Shown: positions 7,498 to 15,672, numbered from the stretch's first letter. The stretch is 33,153 nt of DNA from an uncultured Actinomycetes bacterium (GCA_903894425.1 CAITQC010000015.1:1-33153); one strand, 5' to 3'. Numbers and translations: made by a program. The notes: generated by a model from the letters alone, not told the origin.

Positions 7498-9954
7498 TTA
7501 TGCGGTACGGAGTACGGCTCCGCACTTTGTGGCTGCAACTGATGTCGCCGCCTCGCGCATGGCAGAGACCTCATCACCAGTAAGCGTTCGATCGGGGGCC
7601 CGGAATACAAGAGAGAAAGCTAGAGAGATCTTGCCATCGCCGATCTTGTCGTAGCGATCAAAGAGAGTGATTGACTCAAGCAAGGCCCCTGCCCCTTCGC
7701 GTAGTGCAGCTTCAACATCATGTGCAGAAACATCTGCATTAACTATTAATGCAACATCTTGTAATGCAGCTGGCATGGTTCCAACGGTAGTTGGACGTAC
7801 CAACGCGGATTCGGCGAGTGCGCTCAACCCAACGGCAAAGGCAACACTTCGTTCGGGTAATCCATATTTAGCGATGATTCGTGGGTGAAGTTCACCAGCA
7901 TGGGCCACGGCCTTGCCATTGACAATTAATTCAGCGCAACGACCGGGATGCCAAGGAGCAAAGTCAGAGCGCTTGATGCTCCATTCAAGATTGCAGAGGG
8001 CAAGAATGTCGTGCGCATACTCAATGGCATCATGCCATGTGTATGCACGGGCTTTTCCTTGCCAGTTTTCATTCTCAATCTTTCCTACGAGCAAGCCCGC
8101 TACGTGATAAGCCTGTGGTGGTACAGAGACAAAGATTTGATCGATAATCTTTTGATCCGGTCGCTTTGAAAGATCTGGAGAAATGGCAGGAACTAATTTC
8201 TGAGAACTTCGAAAGATTGAACCCATCTCAAAGATTGCGAAATCTTTTGCTCCACGGCTGATATTGCGCTGGGCAACTTCAATCAAACCTGGAACCAAAT
8301 GCACCCGCATAAGTGGAAACTCTTCAGACATTGGATTGGCGATTGTGTATGTAGCTGCACGTTCGCCGAGGAAACCCATGGAATCGATAGTCTCTTGGTT
8401 GGTAAATGGGAATGTTTGAACTTCAGCTAAACCTCGACTTGCCAACATTGTGGCAACTGCTCTGCGACGCTTTTGTGTAGGAGTTAAAGATGCGTGCAGT
8501 GGACGGGGCGGCAAGATAGATGGAATCTTGTCGTATCCAAGCATGCGGGCTACTTCTTCAGTGAAATCTGCTGCGGTCAGTAAATCAGAGCGCCATGATG
8601 GAGGATCAATGGCCCAAGTTTTTTCATCTACGTCACAACCAATGAGACGAAGAATGCGAGCAACTTCTGAACTGGATACATCAAAGCCAAGAATTTTAGA
8701 GATGTAGGTTGGATCGATCGTTACAACAGGGGCGTAAACAGGCTCTCCTGCAACAACCGTTGCCACATGTTGGGCTGAACTATTTTCAGTAAGCAATTGA
8801 ACAAAACGTGCTGATGCGAACTGAGCTAGTGATGGATCAACACTGCGCTCGAGACGACGAGATGCTTCAGATGAAAGTTTATGGCGACGTGAATTTTTTG
8901 CGATACAGATAGGTTCGAATCGAACTGCTTCAAGGGCGATATCTGTTGTGCTTGCAGTAATTTCAGAGGAGAGCCCGCCCATTGTTCCGGCAAGTGCTAA
9001 TGGCGCTTCATCGTCACAGACCATCAAATCATCTGGATCTAATTGACGAATTTGGCCATCTAAAGTTGTAAATGGCTGCGCTTTTTCTGCGCGCTTAACT
9101 GTTAAGCCACCCCTAATTTTAGATTTATCAAATGCATGAAGCGGCTGGCCCAGTTCCAGCATTACATAGTTTGTAACATCGACAACGAGTGAAATCGAGC
9201 GCATCCCCATTTTCTCGATACGTCGACGCATCCATAAAGGCGTTGTGGCCTTTGGATCAAAGTTTGAGAGTGTGCGAAGGTAGAAGACCGATGCCGTAGA
9301 GGAATCGGCGATACGGGCGCTAACGCCTTGACCCGTTTCTTTAAACTCTAAATTTCTAAGCGCATCTACAGGATCTGTAAATTTCAATCCAAGTGATCCC
9401 GCGACTTCACGTGCGATTCCGCGGATACTAAGTGCATAACCACGATCAGGATTAACAGCTACATCAAAGACAACATCGTTAATTTGTAATCCTTGGATGG
9501 CATCATCACCGATTTTTGCATCTGCTTCGGAAAAGACCATGATGCCCGCATGTTCATCGCTAATACCAAGTTCGCGGGCAGAGCAAATCATTCCATTGGA
9601 TACCTTGCCATAAGTTTCACGGGCACTAATTGCAAAATTACCAGGAAGAACAGCCCCTGGAAGTGCCGCGACAATGAGATCTCCTACTGCAAAATTAGTC
9701 GCACCACAGATGACATAACGTATTTCCTTTTCACCGCAATCAAGTCCAACATAGCGAATTGGTTTCTTGTGTTCGGTGAGCTCTTCAATTGAGAGAACCT
9801 TCGCAAACTTCAGTGGGCCAGTTAAATCTGAGCCCTGGTAGATGATTTCTTCTACTTCAAAGCCGACTCGGATTAATCCATCAGAGATTTGATCGGCAGT
9901 AATAGTTGTAGGGATATCTACAAACTCTTTAATCCACGATAACGGAGCGCGCAT
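7498..9954 (-). CDS. pheT: Phenylalanyl-tRNA synthetase beta subunit
   Basis: Beta chain of the (alpha-beta)2 enzyme that charges tRNA-Phe. The 818-aa protein shows the full bacterial layout: an N-terminal tRNA-binding OB-fold (roughly residues 40-150), the B3/B4 editing region in the middle, B5, a catalytic-like domain, and a C-terminal ferredoxin-fold anticodon-binding domain in the last ~95 residues. The ATG shares one base with the pheS stop (TAATG), so the two subunits are translationally coupled. It ends 47 nt before argC. Confidence 0.97.
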   Translation of the reverse strand: MRAPLSWIKEFVDIPTTITADQISDGLIRVGFEVEEIIYQGSDLTGPLKFAKVLSIEELTEHKKPIRYVGLDCGEKEIRYVICGATNFAVGDLIVAALPGAVLPGNFAISARETYGKVSNGMICSARELGISDEHAGIMVFSEADAKIGDDAIQGLQINDVVFDVAVNPDRGYALSIRGIAREVAGSLGLKFTDPVDALRNLEFKETGQGVSARIADSSTASVFYLRTLSNFDPKATTPLWMRRRIEKMGMRSISLVVDVTNYVMLELGQPLHAFDKSKIRGGLTVKRAEKAQPFTTLDGQIRQLDPDDLMVCDDEAPLALAGTMGGLSSEITASTTDIALEAVRFEPICIAKNSRRHKLSSEASRRLERSVDPSLAQFASARFVQLLTENSSAQHVATVVAGEPVYAPVVTIDPTYISKILGFDVSSSEVARILRLIGCDVDEKTWAIDPPSWRSDLLTAADFTEEVARMLGYDKIPSILPPRPLHASLTPTQKRRRAVATMLASRGLAEVQTFPFTNQETIDSMGFLGERAATYTIANPMSEEFPLMRVHLVPGLIEVAQRNISRGAKDFAIFEMGSIFRSSQKLVPAISPDLSKRPDQKIIDQIFVSVPPQAYHVAGLLVGKIENENWQGKARAYTWHDAIEYAHDILALCNLEWSIKRSDFAPWHPGRCAELIVNGKAVAHAGELHPRIIAKYGLPERSVAFAVGLSALAESALVRPTTVGTMPAALQDVALIVNADVSAHDVEAALREGAGALLESITLFDRYDKIGDGKISLAFSLVFRAPDRTLTGDEVSAMREAATSVAATKCGAVLRTA

Positions 9955-10961
9955 TAGAGCCCGACTCCAAACTGACGTGTGAAACGAAGATCGCCTTCAA
10001 CGATGTCATGCATATCTGTTATGCCATGGCGAACCATTAACGTACGTTCGAGTCCCATTCCAAAAGCAAAACCGCTGTACACATCGGTATCGATGCCGCA
10101 CGTTGCCAATACCTTTGGATTAACCATTCCACAACCGCCCCACTCAATCCAGCGATTGTTAAAGAAAATATCTACTTCAGCACTTGGCTCGGTGAAAGGG
10201 AAAAATGAAGGACGTAGACGAGTGGTTACATCCGGACCAAACATATGGCGGGCAAAGTTATCCAGGGTGCCCTTGAGATGGGCCATAGTGATGCCCTTAT
10301 CAATTACCAATCCCTCCACTTGATGAAAGACCGGACTATGTGTTGCATCTAGTTCATCTGCTCTGAAAGTTCGACCTGGACAGATTACATAGATAGGTGG
10401 AGTTTGAGACAACATCGTGCGAATCTGCACGGGTGAAGTGTGCGTACGGAGCACCATCCCTGATTCAACTGGTTCGATAAAGAAAGTATCTTGCATCGTG
10501 CGAGCTGGGTGATCGGCAGGGATGTTGAGTGCATCAAAGTTAAGCCAACCAGATTCTAATTCGGGGCCTTCTTCAACACTGTAACCCTGTTCGATAAAGA
10601 AATCAGAGACTTCATTTTTAATAATCGAAATCGGATGTAACCCGCCGCGATGTCTGCGATTAACGGGAAGTGTTATATCGACAACTTCTTCTAGAAGAAC
10701 TTTCATATCGCGTTCGGCCTCAAGCTTTGCAGTAGCTTGCGCTAAAGCTTGGGCAATTGCTGCCTTTGCATCACCAATGATTTTGCCGAAACTTGCTTTT
10801 TCCTCTGGTGAGAGTGCACCTAGACCACGTGATGCTAAAGAGATTGGAGCTTTGTCCCCTGTATGTGCCAAGCGGGCGATTTTCAGGGAATCTAAATCCG
10901 TAGCCGCGCTCAAAGCTAGTTGGGCATCTTTAACCCATTGCAAGACATCTTCTTGGCGCAT
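9954..10961 (-). CDS. pheS: Phenylalanyl-tRNA synthetase alpha subunit
   Basis: Catalytic alpha chain of PheRS, a class II aminoacyl-tRNA synthetase. The 335-aa protein has an N-terminal helical tRNA-contacting part (about 1-90), then the catalytic core with motif 2 (PGRTFRADELDATH) and motif 3 (GMGLERTLMVRHGI). The start ATG has no convincing Shine-Dalgarno. A TAGAGT hexamer ends 7 nt upstream, so it may have its own leaderless promoter in the 25-nt gap after trmH, besides read-through from infC. Confidence 0.97.
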   Translation of the reverse strand: MRQEDVLQWVKDAQLALSAATDLDSLKIARLAHTGDKAPISLASRGLGALSPEEKASFGKIIGDAKAAIAQALAQATAKLEAERDMKVLLEEVVDITLPVNRRHRGGLHPISIIKNEVSDFFIEQGYSVEEGPELESGWLNFDALNIPADHPARTMQDTFFIEPVESGMVLRTHTSPVQIRTMLSQTPPIYVICPGRTFRADELDATHSPVFHQVEGLVIDKGITMAHLKGTLDNFARHMFGPDVTTRLRPSFFPFTEPSAEVDIFFNNRWIEWGGCGMVNPKVLATCGIDTDVYSGFAFGMGLERTLMVRHGITDMHDIVEGDLRFTRQFGVGL

Positions 10962-10968
10962 ATGGCGA

Positions 10969-10974
10969 ACTCTA
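10969..10974 (-). promoter_or_regulatory. Possible leaderless -10 box for pheS
   Basis: TAGAGT lies on the minus strand with 7 nt between it and the pheS ATG, the same geometry seen at argC, fabG, sufR and ctaA. No good -35 is visible 16-18 nt upstream, so this is one of the weaker members of the set. Confidence 0.4.
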
Positions 10975-10986
10975 TCGTGTGAGAGT

Positions 10987-11769
10987 TTAGGAAGATGGGA
11001 TATTTGCTAGGTGATACATAACAATGGTCGCTGCCGATGAGAGATTAAGGCTTTCGGCATTTCCGGGCATAGCGATTTTGACTTGTTCGATGGCGCCAGT
11101 GTCTTGCCCTGTTGCTAATCCCCTAGCTTCATTTCCAAAAATCGCCACGCAGTCATTCGTGACTTTTAATTGCGACAAAGTAGTACTTCCGCCAGCGCCA
11201 AGGGTGAAGGCTTGAACGCCTAATGTGAGAACAGTAGAGAGTTCGACATCCTCAAATACCGGAATATGCCATAAGGATCCCGCAGTACTGCGAACAACCT
11301 TTGGGGAGAATAGATCGACGCTGCCAGGAGATGTAATTACTGCATCGATACCAAAGGCATCGGCTGAACGAATTATTGTTCCCGCATTTCCAGGATCTTG
11401 AATTTCAGAAAGATAGATAAATTTGCGATGACCATTGAGTGTGATGGAATCAAAGCTCTGTTTAGGTGTAGAACAGATCGCGAGAATTCCCTGTGGCGTA
11501 ATTGTCTCTGACATGGCTTTCATAACTTCGTCAGTTACATCCACAATACTGAGTGAATCTAAGTTAGCTAACGGTTCAACTTTACTTCGTCCGGATGCGG
11601 TTAAATAAAGAGTTTCGATGCGCGGACCATCTTTTGCCACCAAAGCTTCGCGGACACACTGTATTCCTTCTGCAACAAAAACACCTGCAGCTTTTCTTTC
11701 CTTTGTACCCCGAGAACCAATAAGAGCCTTAACTCGCGCTATATGTGGCGAGTTAAGGCTCTCAATCAT
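10987..11769 (-). CDS. RNA 2'-O-ribose methyltransferase, SpoU/TrmH family
   Basis: SAM-dependent methyltransferase acting on rRNA or tRNA ribose. The 260-aa protein has an N-terminal substrate-binding domain (to about 95) and the knotted SPOUT domain with all three motifs: motif 1 around N128-R134 (QDPGNAGTIIRSADAFG), motif 2 IFGNEARGLA (210-219) and motif 3 MPGNAESLNLSSAA (234-247). The exact RNA target is not decidable by eye. It begins 9 nt after rplT. Codons 3-16 form a perfect 15-bp hairpin in the mRNA (see 11723-11762), which probably affects its translation. Confidence 0.93.
   Translation of the reverse strand: MIESLNSPHIARVKALIGSRGTKERKAAGVFVAEGIQCVREALVAKDGPRIETLYLTASGRSKVEPLANLDSLSIVDVTDEVMKAMSETITPQGILAICSTPKQSFDSITLNGHRKFIYLSEIQDPGNAGTIIRSADAFGIDAVITSPGSVDLFSPKVVRSTAGSLWHIPVFEDVELSTVLTLGVQAFTLGAGGSTTLSQLKVTNDCVAIFGNEARGLATGQDTGAIEQVKIAMPGNAESLNLSSAATIVMYHLANIPSS
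11723..11762 (-). repeat. Perfect 15-bp inverted repeat at the start of the trmH-family gene
   Basis: AGAGCCTTAACTCGC on one arm and GCGAGTTAAGGCTCT on the other (11748-11762 and 11723-11737) are exact reverse complements around a 10-nt loop; a G-U and a U-A pair can extend the stem. It begins 4 nt after the start codon and 17 nt after the rplT stop. No U-run follows, so it is not a classical terminator. It could dampen translation of the methyltransferase or act as a 3' stabiliser or processing site for the infC-rpmI-rplT message. Confidence 0.85.
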
Positions 11770-11778
11770 TGGAATTTA

Positions 11779-12138
11779 TTAAGCTGAAACGAGGCTCTTG
11801 CGAGCAACATCAACAAGTGTCTTAAATGTTTCGGGATCATTTGTTGCTAGCTCTGAAAGAACACGACGATCAACTTCGACTCCAGCAGCTTTTAGGCCCT
11901 GGATGAAACGGTTGTATGTAAGACCATGTGCTCGGCACCCAGCGTTAATGCGCTGAATCCAAAGACGACGGAAATCGCCTTTCTTATCTTTACGGTCATT
12001 GAAGGCATAAACCATTGAGTGCGTAACTTGTTCCTTCGCCTTTGTGAAAAGACGTGAACGTTGTCCGCGGTAACCGCTGGCGCGTTCTAAAGTTGTGCGA
12101 CGCTTCTTAGCGGCATGTACTCCACGTTTTACTCTCAT
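11779..12138 (-). CDS. rplT: 50S ribosomal protein L20
   Basis: Large-subunit protein that binds 23S rRNA early in assembly. The 119-aa sequence starts [14 protein letters not shown], with the basic, extended N-terminal tail that enters the rRNA core, followed by the globular domain ([16 protein letters not shown]). It is third in infC-rpmI-rplT. An AAGGAG that overlaps the rpmI stop serves as ribosome binding site, with a 14-nt intergenic gap. Confidence 0.98.
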   Translation of the reverse strand: MRVKRGVHAAKKRRTTLERASGYRGQRSRLFTKAKEQVTHSMVYAFNDRKDKKGDFRRLWIQRINAGCRAHGLTYNRFIQGLKAAGVEVDRRVLSELATNDPETFKTLVDVARKSLVSA

Positions 12139-12152
12139 TTAATTCACGCTCC

Positions 12153-12350
12153 TTACTTCAAACCAAGCATGCGCTTGGCTGTCATAGTTACGGTTGGCTT
12201 TGCAGACTTCTCAGTTGAGAGACGGCGGGTGACTCGTGAAGATTTGTGCTCGAGTAAGTGGCGCTTGCCAGCACGCTCGTGCATAACCTTTCCAGTACCT
12301 GTAATGCGGAAGGTCTTCTTCGCACCACTATGTGTTTTCATCTTTGGCAT
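12153..12350 (-). CDS. rpmI: 50S ribosomal protein L35
   Basis: Small basic large-subunit protein, 65 aa, beginning [21 protein letters not shown] and ending with the family-like MLGLK. It lies 3 nt downstream of the infC stop and 14 nt upstream of rplT, the standard infC-rpmI-rplT order. Translation is probably coupled to infC. Confidence 0.98.
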   Translation of the reverse strand: MPKMKTHSGAKKTFRITGTGKVMHERAGKRHLLEHKSSRVTRRLSTEKSAKPTVTMTAKRMLGLK

Positions 12351-12353
12351 TTC

Positions 12354-12944
12354 TTACTCTCCATCCGTTGTCTCAGCTGCGGCATCGGCCTTTGCCTTAC
12401 GCGCTGCTTTTGCTTCAGCTACTGCTTCTGTCTTCTTCTTAGTTGGGCCTAGAACCATTGTCATATTTCGTCCCTCTTGTTTAGGGGCGAATTCGACAAA
12501 GGCAAACTCTTTTACATCTTCTGCAAGACGTTGTAATAGTTTGTAGCCCAGCTCAGGTCGCGTTTGTTCGCGTCCGCGGAACTTCATCGTCACTTTCACC
12601 TTATCGCCACCCTTGAGAAATTTCTCAACCTGACTACGTTTTGTTTCGTAGTCATGAGTTTCGATCTTTGGTGTTAACCGCACTTCCTTCACCACAATGT
12701 GGGTCTGGTTCTGTCGCGCTTCCCGAGCCTTCTGTGCAACTTCGTACTTATATTTGCCGAAGTCCATGATCTTGCAAACGGGTGGATTAGCATCTGGTGC
12801 GATTTCGACTAAGTCGAGACCAACTTCATCTGCCATTTTTAACGCGGTATCGATATCTACAACTCCAACTTGTTCGCCGGTGTAACCGATCAAACGAATT
12901 TCGGGTGTGCGAATACGATCATTGATGCGCGGGTCAGTTGTGAT
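12354..12944 (-). CDS. infC: Translation initiation factor IF-3 with AUC start
   Basis: Binds the 30S subunit, checks start codon and initiator tRNA pairing, and prevents premature 50S joining. The ORF track begins at a TTG at 12992, which has no Shine-Dalgarno. A strong AAGGAG (12950-12955) followed by 5 nt leads instead to ATC at 12942-12944, giving 196 aa starting (I)[14 protein letters not shown], where IF3 homologues begin. Rare start codons are the known basis of IF3 autocontrol. The two IF3 domains and linker are complete ([32 protein letters not shown]), followed by an Ala/Lys-rich tail. Confidence 0.95.
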   Translation of the reverse strand: MTTDPRINDRIRTPEIRLIGYTGEQVGVVDIDTALKMADEVGLDLVEIAPDANPPVCKIMDFGKYKYEVAQKAREARQNQTHIVVKEVRLTPKIETHDYETKRSQVEKFLKGGDKVKVTMKFRGREQTRPELGYKLLQRLAEDVKEFAFVEFAPKQEGRNMTMVLGPTKKKTEAVAEAKAARKAKADAAAETTDGE

Positions 12945-13152
12945 TTGTGCTCCTTCGGCTTTGTTTAACGCTTTGGACTTACAGCGCTGCAAAAGAAAAC
13001 CGCAAGGAGAAAAGAAATAAATCTTCTATCCGACAAACCAGCTCGCACTAGTGGCGATGAAGGTGGGAGCGGTAACTCCTCTTGCAGTAGTTGTTAGGCC
13101 ACTGGTCTGGGGCAAAGATTACCCTTTAGCCTCGAAAAGGTGAAATTGAGGC
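12945..13152 (-). promoter_or_regulatory. infC leader with SD-sequestering pairing and candidate promoter
   Basis: This 208-nt gap, the longest in the window, holds no gene. A candidate promoter is TTCACC (13139-13144), 17 nt, TAATCT (13116-13121), implying a leader of ~160 nt. CTCCTTGCGG (13000-13009) can pair with CCGAAGGAG (12950-12958), which contains the infC Shine-Dalgarno, as nine base pairs with one bulged G. A short GCCTC/GAGGC hairpin follows the fabI stop, and the region before the anti-SD is pyrimidine-rich. The layout resembles a regulated ribosomal-protein leader; the trigger is unknown. Confidence 0.5.
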
Positions 13153-13923
13153 CTACGCCCCCATGGCATGCACGCCACCATCAACGTGGATGATCTCGGC
13201 CGTGGTCTTTGGGAACCAATCTGACAACAGCGCAACGGCTGCTTGCGCCGCTGGCACTGGATCATTTACATCCCACGCTAGCGCCGCACGCTCATTCCAT
13301 ACATTTTCAAACTCTTCAAAACCTGGAATCGACTTCGCCGCGATGGTACGGATTGGACCTGCAGCAACTAAGTTGATACGAATATTTTCAGGGCCTAAAT
13401 CGCGGGCCAGATAGCGCGAGGTTGCTTCAAGGGCGGCTTTAGCTACACCCATCCAGTCATATTTTGGCCACGCCACTGATGCATCAAAATCAAGACCGAC
13501 AACTGATCCCCCACCATTAAATAATGGGCGCGCTGCCATCGTCAATGATTTTAGAGAGTATGCCGAAACATGCATTGCGGTAGATACATCTTCCCAAGAG
13601 GTATTGAGAAAATTTCCGCCAAGGGCGGCCTCAGGTGCGAAGCCGATTGAATGAACTACACCATCTAATCCATCTGGAAAATGCTCACGAACGCGTGATT
13701 CAAGGGCAGCTAGATCATCAGCATTTGTTACATCGAGTTCGATGATGGGAGCAGGCTGTGGAAGGCGTCCAGCGATACGAGTGGTGAGTGAAAGTGCACG
13801 ACCAAAAGATGAGAGAACAACTTGTGCCCCCTGCTCTTGTGCAAGACGTGCGATATGAAAAGCAATTGATCCATCGGTTAAAACTCCTGTAACAAGAATC
13901 TTTTTACCATCAAGTAAACCCAT
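13153..13923 (-). CDS. fabI: Enoyl-ACP reductase, InhA/FabI type
   Basis: NADH-dependent reduction of enoyl-ACP, the last step of each fatty acid elongation cycle. The 256-aa SDR protein closely follows mycobacterial InhA in layout: GLLDGKKILVTGVLTDGSIAFHIA at the N-terminus, DGVVHSIGFAP, and the catalytic Y155-x6-K162 in YDWMGVAK, then AAGPIRT and a C-terminal HVDGG. It begins 1 nt after the fabG stop, the same pairing as mabA-inhA in mycobacteria. There is no sign of mycolic acid genes nearby, so ordinary type II fatty acid synthesis is the likely role. Confidence 0.95.
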   Translation of the reverse strand: MGLLDGKKILVTGVLTDGSIAFHIARLAQEQGAQVVLSSFGRALSLTTRIAGRLPQPAPIIELDVTNADDLAALESRVREHFPDGLDGVVHSIGFAPEAALGGNFLNTSWEDVSTAMHVSAYSLKSLTMAARPLFNGGGSVVGLDFDASVAWPKYDWMGVAKAALEATSRYLARDLGPENIRINLVAAGPIRTIAAKSIPGFEEFENVWNERAALAWDVNDPVPAAQAAVALLSDWFPKTTAEIIHVDGGVHAMGA

Positions 13924-13924
13924 A

Positions 13925-14629
13925 TCAGTGACCCATTCCTAATCCGCCATCAACTGGAATTAATGCTCCAGAAATATAGCTTGCTTGTGGTGATGCGATG
14001 AAACTGACAACATCTGCAATCTCTTGTGCTGAACAAAAACGTCCTAGAGGAATTGAGCCGGCGATTTCGTCGCGTCGCTTTTCATCCAAAGTCGAAGTCA
14101 TATCCGTTTCGACAAAGCCCGGGGCGATTACATTTGCCGTGATTCCGCGGCTTCCAATCTCGCGGGCAAATGAGCGCGCCATCCCAACAAGGCCAGATTT
14201 TGAAGATGAGTAATTAACCTGTCCGGCAGAGCCCAACGCACCAACAACTGAACCCACGAAAATCAAACGTCCCTTTTTTAGCTTGAGTAAACCCTTGGTT
14301 GCTCGACGTGCAACGCGAAATGCTCCGGTGAGATTTGCATCGATAACAGATTGAAAATCTTCATCGCTCATTCTCATTACTAGGCCATCTTTAGTGATAC
14401 CTGCGTTGGCGACGATGATTTCAGGAATTCCCCATTGGCTTTCAATTTCATCGAAGGCCTTATCAACACTTGCGGTATCAGTGACATCCATGACAACAGC
14501 TTTAAAGCCCGCCGGCGCACTGCCACTTCGATATGTGACTACAACATCGTGACCCGCATGTGCCAATGACTGCGCAATCGCTAAACCTATGCCGCGATTT
14601 CCGCCTGTTACTAAGGCTATTGAACTCAT
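13925..14629 (-). CDS. fabG: 3-oxoacyl-ACP reductase
   Basis: NADPH-dependent SDR that reduces 3-oxoacyl-ACP. The 234-aa protein has the cofactor motif TGGNRGIG (8-15), NAG (75-77), and the catalytic S127, Y140 and K144 in NYSSSKSG, with the C-terminal IPVDGGLGMGH. It is slightly short but complete. It heads the fabG-fabI pair. TAAGTT ends 6 nt before the ATG, and TTGAAT lies 16 nt further upstream, so the mRNA is probably leaderless. Its promoter region is shared with the divergent DUF3099 gene. Confidence 0.94.
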   Translation of the reverse strand: MSSIALVTGGNRGIGLAIAQSLAHAGHDVVVTYRSGSAPAGFKAVVMDVTDTASVDKAFDEIESQWGIPEIIVANAGITKDGLVMRMSDEDFQSVIDANLTGAFRVARRATKGLLKLKKGRLIFVGSVVGALGSAGQVNYSSSKSGLVGMARSFAREIGSRGITANVIAPGFVETDMTSTLDEKRRDEIAGSIPLGRFCSAQEIADVVSFIASPQASYISGALIPVDGGLGMGH

Positions 14630-14635
14630 AGTGAA

Positions 14636-14663
14636 AACTTACTGGTTACCGCTAGGTATTCAA
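14636..14663 (-). promoter_or_regulatory. fabG promoter (leaderless)
   Basis: Minus strand: -35 TTGAAT (14658-14663), 16-nt spacer, -10 TAAGTT (14636-14641), then 6 nt to the fabG ATG at 14629. With a start point about 7 nt after the -10 box the transcript begins at or next to the ATG. No Shine-Dalgarno is present. Confidence 0.6.
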
Positions 14664-14689
14664 AAGAAGCGCATCCGTGTGCCGAGCAC

Positions 14690-14695
14690 TACTCT
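14690..14695 (+). promoter_or_regulatory. Possible leaderless -10 box for the DUF3099 gene
   Basis: TACTCT is followed by 6 nt and then the ATG at 14702. No Shine-Dalgarno and no good -35 are visible. The spacing is the same as at fabG on the opposite strand, and it supports the ATG at 14702 over the TTG at 14696 used in the ORF track. Confidence 0.45.
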
Positions 14696-14701
14696 TTGGA
14701 C

Positions 14702-14974
14702 ATGGCAAAAGAGAAGAAGATTTTCGACATCACTAATGCGCCATTAGCCCTCACCCGCGATCAAGCCGGTCGTCAGAAACGCTATTTCATTTCCATGATG
14801 ATAAGGACTGCTTGTTTTGTCCTCACCGTCATTTTGCCTAGTCCATATCGATGGATCGCTCTTGCTGGCGCGGTTGGATTGCCTTATTTTGCTGTAGTCA
14901 TTGCAAATGCAGGGCGTGAAACGATTACTCGCGAAAATCAAATTATTGAAGAGAAACCTCTTTCCCTCGACTAA
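14702..14974 (+). CDS. DUF3099 family membrane protein
   Basis: Small actinobacterial membrane protein of unknown function. From the preferred ATG it is 90 aa: a basic N-terminal cytoplasmic part with ITNAPLALTRDQAGRQKRYF, then two hydrophobic segments (about 29-45 and 50-69) separated by a short SPYR turn, then a charged tail. The segment before and through the first membrane helix is the recognisable DUF3099 pattern. It ends 2 nt before the SURF1 gene, suggesting a shared message and perhaps a link to respiratory assembly, which is inference only. Confidence 0.8.
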   Translation: MAKEKKIFDITNAPLALTRDQAGRQKRYFISMMIRTACFVLTVILPSPYRWIALAGAVGLPYFAVVIANAGRETITRENQIIEEKPLSLD

Positions 14975-14976
14975 TC

Positions 14977-15672
14977 ATGACTAAAGAACGCGAAGCTTAT
15001 TCATTTCTTAAATCGCTAGTGGCTCTTGCACTAATTGCATTATGTCTAGTGGCCGCGCAGTGGCAATATCATCGTGGCATTGATAGACATGCTCGCAACT
15101 CTATGATTGAAGAGCATGTTGCGCTACCAACTCTTGCCTTAGATTCAGTGAAGGCTTCCCCAACTGCCTTTGAATGGCAGCGCGTTTCTACCCAAGGTAA
15201 CTTTGATGCCACACAACAAATCCTGCTTCGCAACAGATACAGCGAAGGTGTCTATGGCTTTGAAGTCTTAACGTTGTTTACAACAGCTAACAACGAGACT
15301 TTCTGGGTTGACCGAGGATGGGTTAAAGCAGGTGCCAATGCAACAATCGCGCCAACAATAACTCCACCGCCATCACATTCAGTAACCATCACTGGACGTC
15401 TACGTTTAGATTCATCACTTCCGCGCGGCTCATTCTTTGCTCTGCCCGCCGATGGAAGTGGATTGATATCAAAGCTCAACGCCCAGTCACAGTTGCAAAC
15501 CGAAAATTACTATATCGATTTACTCAGTGGCTCTGATATTTCATTAACACCAAAAGTTACCGCGCAGCTTCCAGAGCTAAGCGACGGTCCCCATATGGCA
15601 TACGCACTGCAATGGTTGTTCTTTGCAGGCCTTGTGATCTACGGACGAATTCTAATTCGTCGCACCCGTTAA
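14977..15672 (+). CDS. SURF1 family cytochrome oxidase assembly protein
   Basis: SURF1 proteins help insert heme A into cytochrome c oxidase subunit I. The 231-aa protein has the family layout: a membrane helix at about 11-28, an external loop domain with WQYHRG, GNFD, LLRNR and WVDRGWV motifs, and a second helix at about 209-226 (YALQWLFFAGLVIYG). It fits with ctaA (heme A synthase) elsewhere in this window, implying an aa3-type oxidase. Its 3' end overlaps the convergent ABC transporter gene by 21 nt. Confidence 0.9.
   Translation: MTKEREAYSFLKSLVALALIALCLVAAQWQYHRGIDRHARNSMIEEHVALPTLALDSVKASPTAFEWQRVSTQGNFDATQQILLRNRYSEGVYGFEVLTLFTTANNETFWVDRGWVKAGANATIAPTITPPPSHSVTITGRLRLDSSLPRGSFFALPADGSGLISKLNAQSQLQTENYYIDLLSGSDISLTPKVTAQLPELSDGPHMAYALQWLFFAGLVIYGRILIRRTR
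15644..15661. repeat. 7-bp inverted repeat in the SURF1/ABC convergent overlap
   Basis: GACGAAT (15644-15650) and ATTCGTC (15655-15661) flank a 4-nt loop that contains the ABC gene's stop codon. The hairpin can form in both transcripts at their 3' ends. Neither side has a U-run, so it may mark 3' ends or slow polymerase rather than act as a standard terminator. Confidence 0.5.

Noticed and set aside
12945-12992. 16-residue N-terminal extension of infC from the track's start
   Set aside because: The start is TTG without a Shine-Dalgarno, and the extension is just the translation of the leader, including the Shine-Dalgarno itself (AEG).
12979-12992. CAGCGCTG palindrome in the infC leader as an operator
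   Set aside because: An 8-bp self-complementary site is expected by chance at this scale, and nothing else supports it.
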